Notes: generated from the letters alone by a model not told the origin. A stretch of 10,158 bases of DNA from Bacteroidales bacterium (GCA_007120675.1 SKNE01000048.1:1-10158); one strand, 5' to 3'; counted from the stretch's first letter, positions 1-6,425 are shown. A program made the numbers and translations.

Positions 1-381
1 CACATCGACCTGGATAAGAAGCGCATCAAAGCGTCGCATCTATACAGTGATCCTGAAGAGATCAGTATCTCCCTGCGCTGGATTGCCATTTTGTCAGGAC
101 AGCTTCAGACAGACCTGTGTGCCTCCACTGGCGTACACGACGGCAAAGGGGTTGTCAAGCAGCTGATGGCGGGGGCCAGTGCCGTGCAGCTTTGCTCCAC
201 ACTGTATAAAAACGGACTGGATCACCTGGAGTTGGTTCACAAGGAGATCGTAGAGTGGATGGAAGCCAATAGTTACAGTAAAATCAGCGACTTCAAGGGG
301 ACGATGAGTCAAAAGATGACCAGCAATCCCGCCGCCTTCCTCAGGGTGCAGTTCATGAAGCACTTTGCAGGGATCGAATAA
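1..381 (+). CDS. Dihydroorotate dehydrogenase-like protein, C-terminal part (5' end outside window)
   Basis: The reading frame is open from base 1, so only the last 126 residues are visible. They match, from memory, the C-terminal half of the FMN-binding TIM-barrel proteins annotated as dihydroorotate dehydrogenase-like (PRK07565 type). Supporting stretches are LRWIAILSG, a STGVHDG strand-loop, an AGASAVQ segment that would line the FMN phosphate site, and a C-terminal GTMSQK motif. Family members are soluble flavoproteins related to PyrD. Whether this subgroup really oxidises dihydroorotate in pyrimidine synthesis is less certain, and the catalytic loop lies outside the window. The stop TAA is only 6 bases from the stop of the convergent DUF6132 gene. 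The opening residues (HIDLDKKRIKAS) are upstream of an in-frame TTG at 91, which is not the real start. Confidence 0.85.
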   Translation, partial: HIDLDKKRIKASHLYSDPEEISISLRWIAILSGQLQTDLCASTGVHDGKGVVKQLMAGASAVQLCSTLYKNGLDHLELVHKEIVEWMEANSYSKISDFKGTMSQKMTSNPAAFLRVQFMKHFAGIE

Positions 382-387
382 GGGGGC

Positions 388-648
388 TTACTTTTCTTCT
401 TCCTTGTTTTTCTTGACGAAGAAGTCCGGGAGCAGGTAACCCATCGCTCCACCCCATGCCATGCTCATGTAGGGGTTGGATGTGATGGCACAGCCGCCCG
501 ACTGGCACCCGATCAGGGCGTAGTAAGCGTAGCCGCCCACCACCCCAAGCAGGGTGAAGGCACCCACTACCCACAAGTAACGGTGTGCACTAACTTTGAG
601 CGGGGACAGCCGTTTTTTTCCTTCTTTATTCTCTGCGCTCATTTCCAT
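388..648 (-). CDS. DUF6132-family small membrane protein with CX4C motif
   Basis: An 86-residue protein with a charged N terminus, two predicted membrane helices (about residues 25-47 and 60-78) and a basic/acidic tail (KKNKEEEK). Between the helices lies GCQSGGCAITSNP, with Cys48 and Cys53. I recall a very similar GCxxGxCPITSNP loop as the hallmark of DUF6132 in Bacteroidota. By the positive-inside rule both ends face the cytoplasm, which puts the cysteine loop on the periplasmic side. It is the last gene of a probable operon, starting 7 bases after the stop of the upstream thioredoxin gene, so a thiol-redox role is a reasonable inference; no function is known to me. A second ATG two codons in (642) could be the real start. 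The gene ends 6 bases from the convergent dehydrogenase gene. Confidence 0.8.
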   Translation of the reverse strand: MEMSAENKEGKKRLSPLKVSAHRYLWVVGAFTLLGVVGGYAYYALIGCQSGGCAITSNPYMSMAWGGAMGYLLPDFFVKKNKEEEK

Positions 649-655
649 GGGACAA

Positions 656-1015
656 TCACTGGTTTTTTACGCCCAGCACATCCTCAATGGCTTTTTCCAG
701 GGCATCCTTTGGAAGGGCACCTGTAGCCATCTGCGGCTGACCGTCTTTGGGAACAAATAAGATGGAAGGGATGCTGCGGATGCCAAACATGGCGGCCAGC
801 TCCTGCTCCTTCTCAGTGTCTATCTTATAAATGTCGACCTTGCCTTTGTACTCCTCGGATAACTCCTCCATGATGGGGGTGAGGGTGCGGCAGGGAGCAC
901 ACCAGTCGGCATAAAAATCAATGATACAAGGCTTGTCGCCGGCAAACTGCCACTCCTTGTTGTTCTCAAAATCAAATACTTTGTCTTTAAACAAGTCTTT
1001 TGTCAGGTTTTCCAT
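656..1015 (-). CDS. trxA: Thioredoxin (cytoplasmic type)
   Basis: A 119-residue single thioredoxin fold, near the usual length of about 105-110 residues plus a short N-terminal extension. The active site is W38-C39-A40-P41-C42. The buried acid in the IDFYADWC strand is Asp33, and the cis-proline that faces the active site is Pro83 in the RSIP motif. There is no signal peptide, so it should reduce protein disulfides in the cytoplasm. The CAPC active site, instead of CGPC, also occurs in the neighbouring exported thioredoxin. It is the middle gene of a minus-strand operon: 22 bases after the exported thioredoxin gene and 7 bases before the DUF6132 gene. A specialised electron donor for its neighbours is possible, rather than the general cell thioredoxin. 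The symbol is given by family only. Confidence 0.9.
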   Translation of the reverse strand: MENLTKDLFKDKVFDFENNKEWQFAGDKPCIIDFYADWCAPCRTLTPIMEELSEEYKGKVDIYKIDTEKEQELAAMFGIRSIPSILFVPKDGQPQMATGALPKDALEKAIEDVLGVKNQ

Positions 1016-1037
1016 TCCTTTAAGGGCTTATGATGGT

Positions 1038-1487
1038 TTATAGATACTTTTCGATGGCGGTGCGCAAGGTCTCTTTTTGCTGAACTCCCATGAAGCGCTC
1101 CACCACCTCACCATCCTTAAAGATGATCAGGGTGGGGATGCTCCTCACACCAAAACGTGCCGCGATGGGTCCGTGGTCATCCACATCGAGCTTGGTGATC
1201 TGCGCCACTTCGTGCATTGCCTTGCCCAATTCATCAATGATGGGGTTCTGGATGCGGCAGGGGGCACACCAGGTGGCCCAGAAGTCCACCAGTACCACCC
1301 CTTCGGCAATCACCTGGTCGAAGCTGTCGGCGTCCAGGTCCAACACGTAAGCTGAGGAAGCATGGGTGGCTGCATTGGCGTCATTGGTGCTGAATCCGCC
1401 AATGAATGAATGAATGGCGATGGCTGCTGCTATGACCAGCACAGCAATGAATACGGGCAAAACCTTGGGTGATTGTTTTCTTTTCAT
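1038..1487 (-). CDS. Exported or membrane-anchored thioredoxin-fold protein
   Basis: From the ATG at 1487 the product is 149 residues. The start MKRKQSPK is followed by a hydrophobic helix (about residues 9-31), then a possible signal-peptidase I site DANA|AT near residue 39, then a thioredoxin domain. The active site is W73-C74-A75-P76-C77, the buried acid is Asp68 and the cis-proline is Pro118 (RSIP). The domain therefore sits in the periplasm, free or anchored by the uncleaved helix, where it would reduce or exchange disulfides. I chose 1487 over the in-frame ATG at 1547 because it gives a canonical n-region directly before the helix; the longer form would add 20 polar residues. It is the first gene of the trio, downstream of a good promoter at 1608-1639. 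Confidence 0.88.
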   Translation of the reverse strand: MKRKQSPKVLPVFIAVLVIAAAIAIHSFIGGFSTNDANAATHASSAYVLDLDADSFDQVIAEGVVLVDFWATWCAPCRIQNPIIDELGKAMHEVAQITKLDVDDHGPIAARFGVRSIPTLIIFKDGEVVERFMGVQQKETLRTAIEKYL

Positions 1488-1607
1488 CCTATTACGCTTT
1501 ATAAATGAGGGTGTTAAGTTTTCTTGCGTTTTTGTTCGGTTGAACAATATTTAATTGTCTTATGGTCAAACAATAAGCCATTAAAAAAGTTCAAAAAGAT
1601 GAACGCA

Positions 1608-1639
1608 CAAAAATATATAGATATTTATCTTTGAGCAAA
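1608..1639 (-). promoter_or_regulatory. Bacteroidota-type promoter for the thioredoxin operon
   Basis: Reading the minus strand, TTTG (1639-1636) is followed after exactly 20 bases by TATTTTTG (1615-1608). This matches the known Bacteroidota consensus TTTG / TAnnTTTG in both boxes and in spacing. Transcription would start near 1601-1603, giving an untranslated leader of about 115 bases to the ATG at 1487. A weaker alternative (TTTG at 1595-1592 and TATTGTTTG at 1575-1567) lies further downstream. Confidence 0.65.
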
Positions 1640-1664
1640 TGCCTGGCGTTAAATAACTATAAAT

Positions 1665-1686
1665 GGCCGGTGCCCTGCACCTGGCC
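1665..1686 (-). terminator. Candidate terminator after the tgt-lptG unit
   Basis: On the minus strand GGCC-A-GGTGC, a three-base loop AGG, then GCACC-GGCC can form a 9-bp stem with one bulged A. The following bases (ATTTATAGTTATTT) are AU-rich but not a clean U run. It lies between the permease stop codon (1718) and the thioredoxin promoter (from 1639), where a terminator is expected. A weaker imperfect repeat (1702-1722) followed by CTTGTTTTT is an alternative. Confidence 0.4.
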
Positions 1687-1717
1687 CGGATTAAAAACAA
1701 GAATAATCCAGGCTGGC

Positions 1718-2797
1718 TTATTTTGGTGCAATCTTCAGCAGGTAGGCCCCCAGGATGCCAAAGAGGAGGTTGGGAATCCACACGCTGATCATCGGATGCA
1801 AACTGCCTTTTGTGGCAAAGGTGGTCGTTACCTGCATGAAAAGGATAAAGGCAAAGCTCAGGGTAATCCCCGCACCCAGGTGAAGGCCTATGCCTCCCCT
1901 GACCTTTTGGCTGGACAGGGCCATGCCGATGAAGGTGAGAACCATGGTGGCGAAGGGGAAGGCCAGGCGACGGTGCTTTTCCACCTCATAAAAGCTCACC
2001 ACCTCGGAGCCCTTGAGCCGTTCATTGGCGATAAACTCATTGAGCTCACGATAGTTCATCGTTTCCATGTCCTTCAGGTTCTGAATGAAATCGAAGGGGG
2101 AGAAGGGCAGGATGGTGTCCAGCTCGCGACCAAAACGGATACTCTCCTCAAGGCCGTTTATATCCCTGATATTGTAGTCCCTGACGGTCCACTTCCCGCT
2201 TTCTTCGTGATAGCTGGCCTGGTTTGACATCAGTTTGCGGGTCAATTCGCCATGCTCGATTTGCTCCAGGCTGAGGCGGTAAGCTGTCTGTGTTCGCTCG
2301 TTGAACGATTCCAGGTAAACAAACACACCGGGCCGCACCTGCATATGCACGTTTCTCCCGCGGAAACCTTCAGGCCGCCTAACGAATTCGCTCTCAAAGG
2401 CCAGCCGTTTCTCATTGGCTGAAGGGATCATCACGTTGGACAGGTAGATGGACAGCCCGGACAGCAGGATGGCTGAGATCAGGTAGGGCACTAAAAGGCG
2501 TTTGAAGCTCACCCCGGCACTGAGAATGGCTATGATCTCGGTGTTAAACGCCATGCGCGAAGTGAAGAAGACCACCGTGATGAAGGTGAAAAGCGGACTG
2601 AAAAGGTTGATAAAGTAAGGGATGAAGTTCACATAATAGACCAGGATGATATCCCGGAGCGGTGCCTGGTTTTCAATGAAGTTGTCGATTTTTTCCGACA
2701 GGTCAAAAATCACCACGATCAGGATGATCAGCGAAATGGCGTACACGAAGGTCCCGAGAAATTTCCGGATGATGTATATGTCCAGTGTCTTCAACAT
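1718..2797 (-). CDS. LptF/LptG-family permease (YjgP/YjgQ), lipopolysaccharide export
   Basis: A 359-residue protein of typical length for the family. Helices lie near residues 13-31, 52-79, 101-120, 278-294, 304-323 and 337-355. Between the third and fourth is a soluble region of about 150 residues, the periplasmic jellyroll domain of LptF/LptG. Family landmarks are FNTEIIAILSAGVS after helix 2, where the cytoplasmic coupling helix contacts the LptB ATPase, and KHRRLAFPFATM entering helix 4. With LptB and its partner, such permeases extract lipopolysaccharide from the inner membrane and pass it to LptC/LptA. Sequence alone does not tell me whether this is the LptF or LptG paralog. It starts 74 bases after the tgt stop on the same strand with no obvious promoter between, so it is probably co-transcribed with tgt. 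A loose AAGGTG lies before the ATG. Confidence 0.92.
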   Translation of the reverse strand: MLKTLDIYIIRKFLGTFVYAISLIILIVVIFDLSEKIDNFIENQAPLRDIILVYYVNFIPYFINLFSPLFTFITVVFFTSRMAFNTEIIAILSAGVSFKRLLVPYLISAILLSGLSIYLSNVMIPSANEKRLAFESEFVRRPEGFRGRNVHMQVRPGVFVYLESFNERTQTAYRLSLEQIEHGELTRKLMSNQASYHEESGKWTVRDYNIRDINGLEESIRFGRELDTILPFSPFDFIQNLKDMETMNYRELNEFIANERLKGSEVVSFYEVEKHRRLAFPFATMVLTFIGMALSSQKVRGGIGLHLGAGITLSFAFILFMQVTTTFATKGSLHPMISVWIPNLLFGILGAYLLKIAPK

Positions 2798-2871
2798 GTC
2801 TTCTGCACCTTGATCCCATGAAGGCGGTCTGCTATCCTTTGGGGTTTAACGGCGCCATTGCGTTGCTTATT

Positions 2872-4002
2872 TTAAAGGCGCCTTGTGAGCCTGGGCAACA
2901 TCTGTGCCTTCCAGGTGGCGAAAGTGCCCTGGATGATCTGCTGCCGGGCCTCTTCCATGAGCTGCACGTAAAATCGCAGGTTATGGATGGTGGCGATCAT
3001 GGGCCCAAGCATTTCTCCTGCTGCAAAAAGGTGACGCAGGTAGGCCCTGCTGTAACGTTTGTCCACAAAGCTGCTTCCCGCCGGATCCAGCAGTGAGAAG
3101 TCATTTTGCCATTGTTTGTTCTTGATGTTGATGATCCCTTCACCGGTAAAAAGCATGCCATTGCGGGCATTGCGTGTGGGCATTACACAGTCAAACATGT
3201 CCACACCCAGTGCAATGCACTCGAGCAGGTTGGCGGGTGTGCCCACGCCCATCAGGTAACGCGGTTTATGGTCGGGGAGGATGCTGCAGACCAGTTCCGT
3301 CATTTCGTACATGATCTCCGCCGGTTCCCCGACCGACAGTCCCCCGATGGCATTGCCCTCCCGCTCACAGGCGCTGATGTGTTCGGCTGACTCCCTGCGC
3401 AGGTCGTGAAAAGTACTGCCCTGCACGATGGGAAAAAGGCTTTGGGAATAACCGTAATGACCATTGCTTTCATCAAAGCGCCGGCAGCAGCGCCTGAGCC
3501 AGTCGTGGGTCAGCTGCATGGAGTCGCGGGCGTATTGACGATCGCACGGGTAGGGTGTACATTCATCAAAGGCCATGATGATGTCGGCGCCGATCATTCT
3601 CTGTATGTCCATCACCCTTTCGGGACTGAAAAGGTGTCGTGAGCCGTCGATATGTGACTGAAAGCGCACGCCATCGGCACTGAGCTTGCGGCGCTCAGAC
3701 AGTGAGTAGACCTGGTAGCCGCCGCTGTCGGTGAGCACGGGCTTGCTCCATGACATGAAGCGGTGTATGCCCCCGGCCTGGTGGATGACCTCCGTGCCCG
3801 GGCGCAAGTAAAGGTGGTAGGTGTTGCCCAGTATAATGCCGGGCCGTACCGACTCCTCCAGGTCTTTGTGATGGATGGCTTTCACTGTGGCTGCGGTACC
3901 CACGGGCATAAAAACAGGGGTGCTGATCCTGCCGTGATCTGTTTGGATGACTCCTGCACGGGCGTGGCTGTGTGCGTCCCTTGCCTCAATGGTGAAATTC
4001 AT
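2872..4002 (-). CDS. tgt: tRNA-guanine transglycosylase (queuosine synthesis)
   Basis: At 376 residues this matches the bacterial enzyme length. Tgt swaps the guanine at position 34 of GUN-anticodon tRNAs for the queuosine precursor preQ1, acting in the cytoplasm. By alignment from memory with the Zymomonas enzyme, the general acid/base is Asp92 (TDSGGYQV), base-recognition residues include Asp146 (FDECTPYP), Gln194 (IVQG) and the GGLSVGE loop (220-226), and the nucleophile is Asp271 (FDCVMPTR). The structural zinc site is altered: the CxCxxC positions are Gly309, Ser311 and Asp314, while the His ligand (His340) remains. The C terminus is otherwise collinear (YSRAYLRHLF, TIHNL), so this is not a frameshift. 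It heads a minus-strand unit with the permease gene and diverges from the glycosyltransferase gene. A TACTTTTG box lies 18-25 bases upstream. Confidence 0.97.
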   Translation of the reverse strand: MNFTIEARDAHSHARAGVIQTDHGRISTPVFMPVGTAATVKAIHHKDLEESVRPGIILGNTYHLYLRPGTEVIHQAGGIHRFMSWSKPVLTDSGGYQVYSLSERRKLSADGVRFQSHIDGSRHLFSPERVMDIQRMIGADIIMAFDECTPYPCDRQYARDSMQLTHDWLRRCCRRFDESNGHYGYSQSLFPIVQGSTFHDLRRESAEHISACEREGNAIGGLSVGEPAEIMYEMTELVCSILPDHKPRYLMGVGTPANLLECIALGVDMFDCVMPTRNARNGMLFTGEGIINIKNKQWQNDFSLLDPAGSSFVDKRYSRAYLRHLFAAGEMLGPMIATIHNLRFYVQLMEEARQQIIQGTFATWKAQMLPRLTRRL

Positions 4003-4019
4003 CTGTCCGACATTTTTGC

Positions 4020-4027
4020 CAAAAGTA
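4020..4027 (-). promoter_or_regulatory. Candidate -7 box for tgt
   Basis: TACTTTTG on the minus strand matches the Bacteroidota -7 consensus TAnnTTTG. It would start transcription near 4013, only about 10 bases before the tgt ATG. I see no TTTG -33 box at the right distance, and the expected spacer is occupied by the inverted repeat at 4028-4044. Confidence 0.4.
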
Positions 4028-4044
4028 CATGAAATTTTTTCATG
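4028..4044. promoter_or_regulatory. 17-bp perfect inverted repeat in the tgt promoter (operator-like)
   Basis: CATGAAA and TTTCATG form perfect 7-base arms around the spacer TTT. The repeat directly abuts the candidate tgt -7 box and lies about 36 bases upstream of the glycosyltransferase -7 box. The position suits a dimeric regulator controlling tgt or both genes; no particular regulator is recognised. The low-complexity A/T core means chance is not excluded. Confidence 0.35.
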
Positions 4045-4057
4045 CGTCTGTGTGTAA

Positions 4058-4087
4058 TTTCGCCTGAAAAAAAATCACGTACATTTG
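4058..4087 (+). promoter_or_regulatory. Bacteroidota-type promoter for the glycosyltransferase operon
   Basis: TACATTTG (4080-4087) matches the -7 consensus TAnnTTTG exactly. It is preceded at 18 bases by TTTC (4058-4061), one mismatch from the TTTG -33 box. Transcription would begin near 4094, about 50 bases before the chosen ATG at 4144, which has AAAGGA (4130-4135) in front. Confidence 0.55.
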
Positions 4088-4143
4088 TGCCTGTGATTTG
4101 AGTTGGCGTGGCTTATCTGCCGCACCATTTAAAGGACCCTTGC

Positions 4144-5319
4144 ATGGATTTAAACACTTTCCTGGAAGCTGTCCCCCTTGCCTGGGATGAATGGCTTGCC
4201 TTCGCATTGCTGGCCCTTTTTTTGATCCTCGTGATCATACAACTCGCCTATCACTGGTACTTCTTTGCGCGCATCGCTTTTTACAGGCACCCCCAAAGGG
4301 AGGGCGACCACCGGGCATTTACCGGTCCCGTGTCGGTGGTGGTCTGTGCAAGGGATGAGTACCACAAGCTGAAAAAAAACCTGCCTGTTTTGCTTCAGCA
4401 GGATTATCCCCAGTATGAAGTGATCGTTGTGGATGACGCCTCCGGGGATGATACCGATCAACTCTTGAGAGACCTGGAAAAGCAATATGAGCACCTTAAG
4501 GTCATTTCATTAAAGAGCAGTGTCAGTTTTCTCCGGGGAAAGAAGTTTCCCCTTTCAGTGGGCATCCGCTCTGCCCGGCACGAGCGCCTGCTGCTGACGG
4601 ATGCCGACTGCCGCCCCTCCTCCAGCGGCTGGCTCAGGTTGATGTCCAGTGGCTTAACAAAGGATAAGGAGATCGTCCTGGGATTTAGCCCCTATGAAAA
4701 ACGACCCGGACTGCTCAATGCCCTGATACGCTTCGACACCTTGCAGGTGGCCATGCAGTACTTGTCATTCGCCCTGGCAGGCAGGCCCTATATGGGCGTG
4801 GGGCGCAACCTGGCCTACAAGAAAGAGCTCTTCTACCGTGTCAAAGGTTTTGTGTCGCACTACGATGTGATTTCCGGCGATGATGACCTGTTCATCAACC
4901 AGGTGGCCACCAGGGAAAACACCGCCGTTGAGTTATCCCCGGCCGCGCTGTGTGTGTCTGCGCCAAAAACCAGCTTTGCAGCATGGTTCAGGCAGAAACG
5001 GCGTCACCTCAGTACGGGGAAACGATACAAGAAGCGGCATAAACGCCTGTTGGGACTTTACCAGCTTAGCCTCCTTTTGTTTTATCCGCTGTGGCTGGGC
5101 ATCATCCTGTGGCTTGGCTTCTCCATGGCGGGACTCATTGCCACCGCGGCCTTCATTCTGCGCCTGGCCAGCGCGCAGCTCATTTACAGCAAAACCGCCG
5201 CAAAACTGCATGAAAATAAAAATTATGTATTTTCGTTGATTGGTGAGCCGATGCTCGTGTTGATATACCTTGTCACCGGTGTTTCACTGCTAATGCACGA
5301 AACCACCGCATGGAAGTAA
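4144..5319 (+). CDS. Membrane-bound family 2 glycosyltransferase
   Basis: From the ATG at 4144 the protein has 391 residues. One N-terminal helix (about 19-40) is followed by a GT-A catalytic domain and then helices near 303-330, 330-347 and 362-384. Catalytic landmarks of processive-type GT2 enzymes are VSVVVCARDE, VVDDAS (Asp97-Asp98), the metal-binding TDADC (Asp153, Asp155), SGDDD (246-248) for the catalytic base region, and QKRRH (284-288) in the place of the QxxRW motif, with His for Trp. It should transfer a nucleotide-sugar unit to an acceptor at the inner membrane; the product cannot be told from sequence. An in-frame GTG at 4108 would add 12 residues, but AAAGGA before 4144 favours the shorter form. 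It lies downstream of the promoter at 4058-4087, and its last 10 bases overlap the sigma-factor gene. Confidence 0.9.
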   Translation: MDLNTFLEAVPLAWDEWLAFALLALFLILVIIQLAYHWYFFARIAFYRHPQREGDHRAFTGPVSVVVCARDEYHKLKKNLPVLLQQDYPQYEVIVVDDASGDDTDQLLRDLEKQYEHLKVISLKSSVSFLRGKKFPLSVGIRSARHERLLLTDADCRPSSSGWLRLMSSGLTKDKEIVLGFSPYEKRPGLLNALIRFDTLQVAMQYLSFALAGRPYMGVGRNLAYKKELFYRVKGFVSHYDVISGDDDLFINQVATRENTAVELSPAALCVSAPKTSFAAWFRQKRRHLSTGKRYKKRHKRLLGLYQLSLLLFYPLWLGIILWLGFSMAGLIATAAFILRLASAQLIYSKTAAKLHENKNYVFSLIGEPMLVLIYLVTGVSLLMHETTAWK

Positions 5320-5915
5320 AAGCGGGACATACCGAAAAGGCTAAAAGGGATCTGGCCCTGCTGCAGGATGCGGTGGAAAATGGCAACCAGCAGGCTTTCG
5401 CCGAGCTGCTGCAGCATTACAAGGAACCGATCTTTTACATGCTGCTGAAGATGACCGGTAACCCCAATGATGCGGAGGACCTGTGCATAGAGACCTTCGG
5501 GAAGGCCTTCACGAACATCCGGCAGTATAACAAGAAATATGCGTTCAGCACCTGGCTTTTCAAAATAGCCACCAATCACTGCATCGACTTCATCAGAAAG
5601 CAGAAAAAGAATGTCCTGAACCAGGAGGCCAATGAAGATCTCGATGAGCCGGAAGACAAGTTTTATTTTGTGGCCGAAATGGTGAACCCGGAAGAGACCT
5701 TCATACGAAGTCAGAAGATTGAATTGGTGCGGCAGGTGGTGGACACCCTGAAGCCACGATACCGCAGGCTCATCGCCATGCGTTATTTCCAGGAGCTGTC
5801 CTATGACGAAATAGCCACTGAGCTGGACCTCCCATTGGGCACAGTGAAGGCGCAACTGTTCCGGGCACGGGAGTTTTTGTACCAGGCCCTGAAAAACATG
5901 ATAGAGCGCATATGA
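5310..5915 (+). CDS. ECF-type RNA polymerase sigma factor
   Basis: A 201-residue two-domain sigma-70 protein. Region 2 (about residues 28-98) includes NDAEDLCIETFGKAF, where core polymerase binds, and FSTWLFKIATNHCIDFIRKQKK for -10 recognition and melting. An acidic linker (105-130) leads to region 4 (about 138-192) with the helix-turn-helix LSYDEIATELDLPLGTVKAQLFRAR for -35 recognition. Regions 1.1 and 3 are absent, as in the ECF group. The ATG lies inside the end of the glycosyltransferase gene (10-base overlap), which suggests translational coupling. The TGA stop shares ATGA with a possible start of the next gene. No anti-sigma factor with the usual single helix follows, so how it is held inactive is not evident. 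The promoters it serves cannot be deduced here. Confidence 0.95.
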   Translation: MEVKAGHTEKAKRDLALLQDAVENGNQQAFAELLQHYKEPIFYMLLKMTGNPNDAEDLCIETFGKAFTNIRQYNKKYAFSTWLFKIATNHCIDFIRKQKKNVLNQEANEDLDEPEDKFYFVAEMVNPEETFIRSQKIELVRQVVDTLKPRYRRLIAMRYFQELSYDEIATELDLPLGTVKAQLFRAREFLYQALKNMIERI

Positions 5916-5956
5916 CGGCGTTCTCCTTATTCAAACACAATGCAAAGCCAACAGCG

Positions 5957-6382
5957 ATGAAAAAGACCCTAATGCTTTCAGGCATGTTATTTTGCCTGTG
6001 GATGCTCCAAGCCAGGCCTGCAGCGGCACAGGTCGACTATACAGTCCTTGAAACCACGGACCACGTGCAGATCGAATACCGCTGGCAGAGGGATAGCTAC
6101 TTCGGTCGCGACCCACAGGCAGTACTCAACCTCAAACTGACCAATATGTCGGATGCCCCCCTGGAGGTGAGATTCACGGCGGGCTTCTACCGCGACGGAC
6201 AATTATTCCTTGAGAGCAGCGAGCAAATGCATTGCCTGCGTCCGTGGGAAAGCAAGCGCGGTGCAAGAGGAGACCTCCGCTTTACCGCCGAAAACATCCG
6301 GATGAGTACCCTGGAGGAGGAGTGGTTTTCCTGGGATGTGCCTCTTTTTGAGGTCACAAGGGTGGAGAAGTGTGAAGACTAA
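5957..6382 (+). CDS. Exported protein of unknown function
   Basis: I do not recognise this protein. From the ATG at 5957 it has 141 residues, starting with a clean signal peptide: MKK, a hydrophobic core (5-18) and RPAAAQ, with likely cleavage after Ala24. The mature part (about 117 residues) is rich in alternating hydrophobic residues (AVLNLKLTN, LEVRFTAGFYRDG), as in a small beta-sandwich, and ends VEKCED. Two mature cysteines (93 and 139) could form a disulfide. An earlier in-frame ATG at 5912, overlapping the sigma-factor stop as ATGA, would give 156 residues with an odd 15-residue leader; I prefer 5957 because it gives a standard signal peptide, though coupling argues for 5912. The tight link to the sigma-factor gene suggests shared regulation, but there is no membrane helix or zinc motif to support an anti-sigma role. 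Confidence 0.7.
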   Translation: MKKTLMLSGMLFCLWMLQARPAAAQVDYTVLETTDHVQIEYRWQRDSYFGRDPQAVLNLKLTNMSDAPLEVRFTAGFYRDGQLFLESSEQMHCLRPWESKRGARGDLRFTAENIRMSTLEEEWFSWDVPLFEVTRVEKCED

Positions 6383-6408
6383 AGAACATGGGGCAAGGTG
6401 ACCTGCCT

Positions 6409-6425
6409 GGCCCTTCCAAAGGGCC
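6409..6425. other. Perfect stem-loop upstream of hutU
   Basis: GGCCCTT and AAGGGCC pair as a GC-rich 7-bp stem with a three-base loop CCA, 27 bases after the stop of the exported-protein gene. No U tract follows on the plus strand, so a standard intrinsic terminator is not clear. It may be a weak terminator, an mRNA 3'-end stabiliser or an attenuating leader element for hutU. Apart from this hairpin, I see no TAnnTTTG box in 6383-6497. Confidence 0.4.

Noticed and set aside
379..390. Small inverted repeat TAAG-GGGG-CTTA covering both convergent stop codons, followed by a T-rich stretch, as a bidirectional terminator.
   Set aside because: The stem is only 4 A/T-rich base pairs, and the following T-rich run is the coding sequence for the lysine/glutamate tail of the DUF6132 protein.
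1631..2227. Long plus-strand open frame (198 codons) antisense to the permease gene.
   Set aside because: It is the shadow of a clear LptF/LptG gene on the minus strand, has low-complexity Gly/His-rich translation and matches no family.
2851..2882. Two copies of GGCGCC between tgt and the permease gene that could pair as a hairpin.
   Set aside because: The loop is 20 bases, the element is a short palindrome and there is no U tract; chance at this GC content is likely.
5223..5855. Minus-strand frame of 210 codons opposite the sigma-factor gene.
   Set aside because: The plus strand encodes an unambiguous sigma-70 protein here; the antisense product has no signal, domain or plausible start context.
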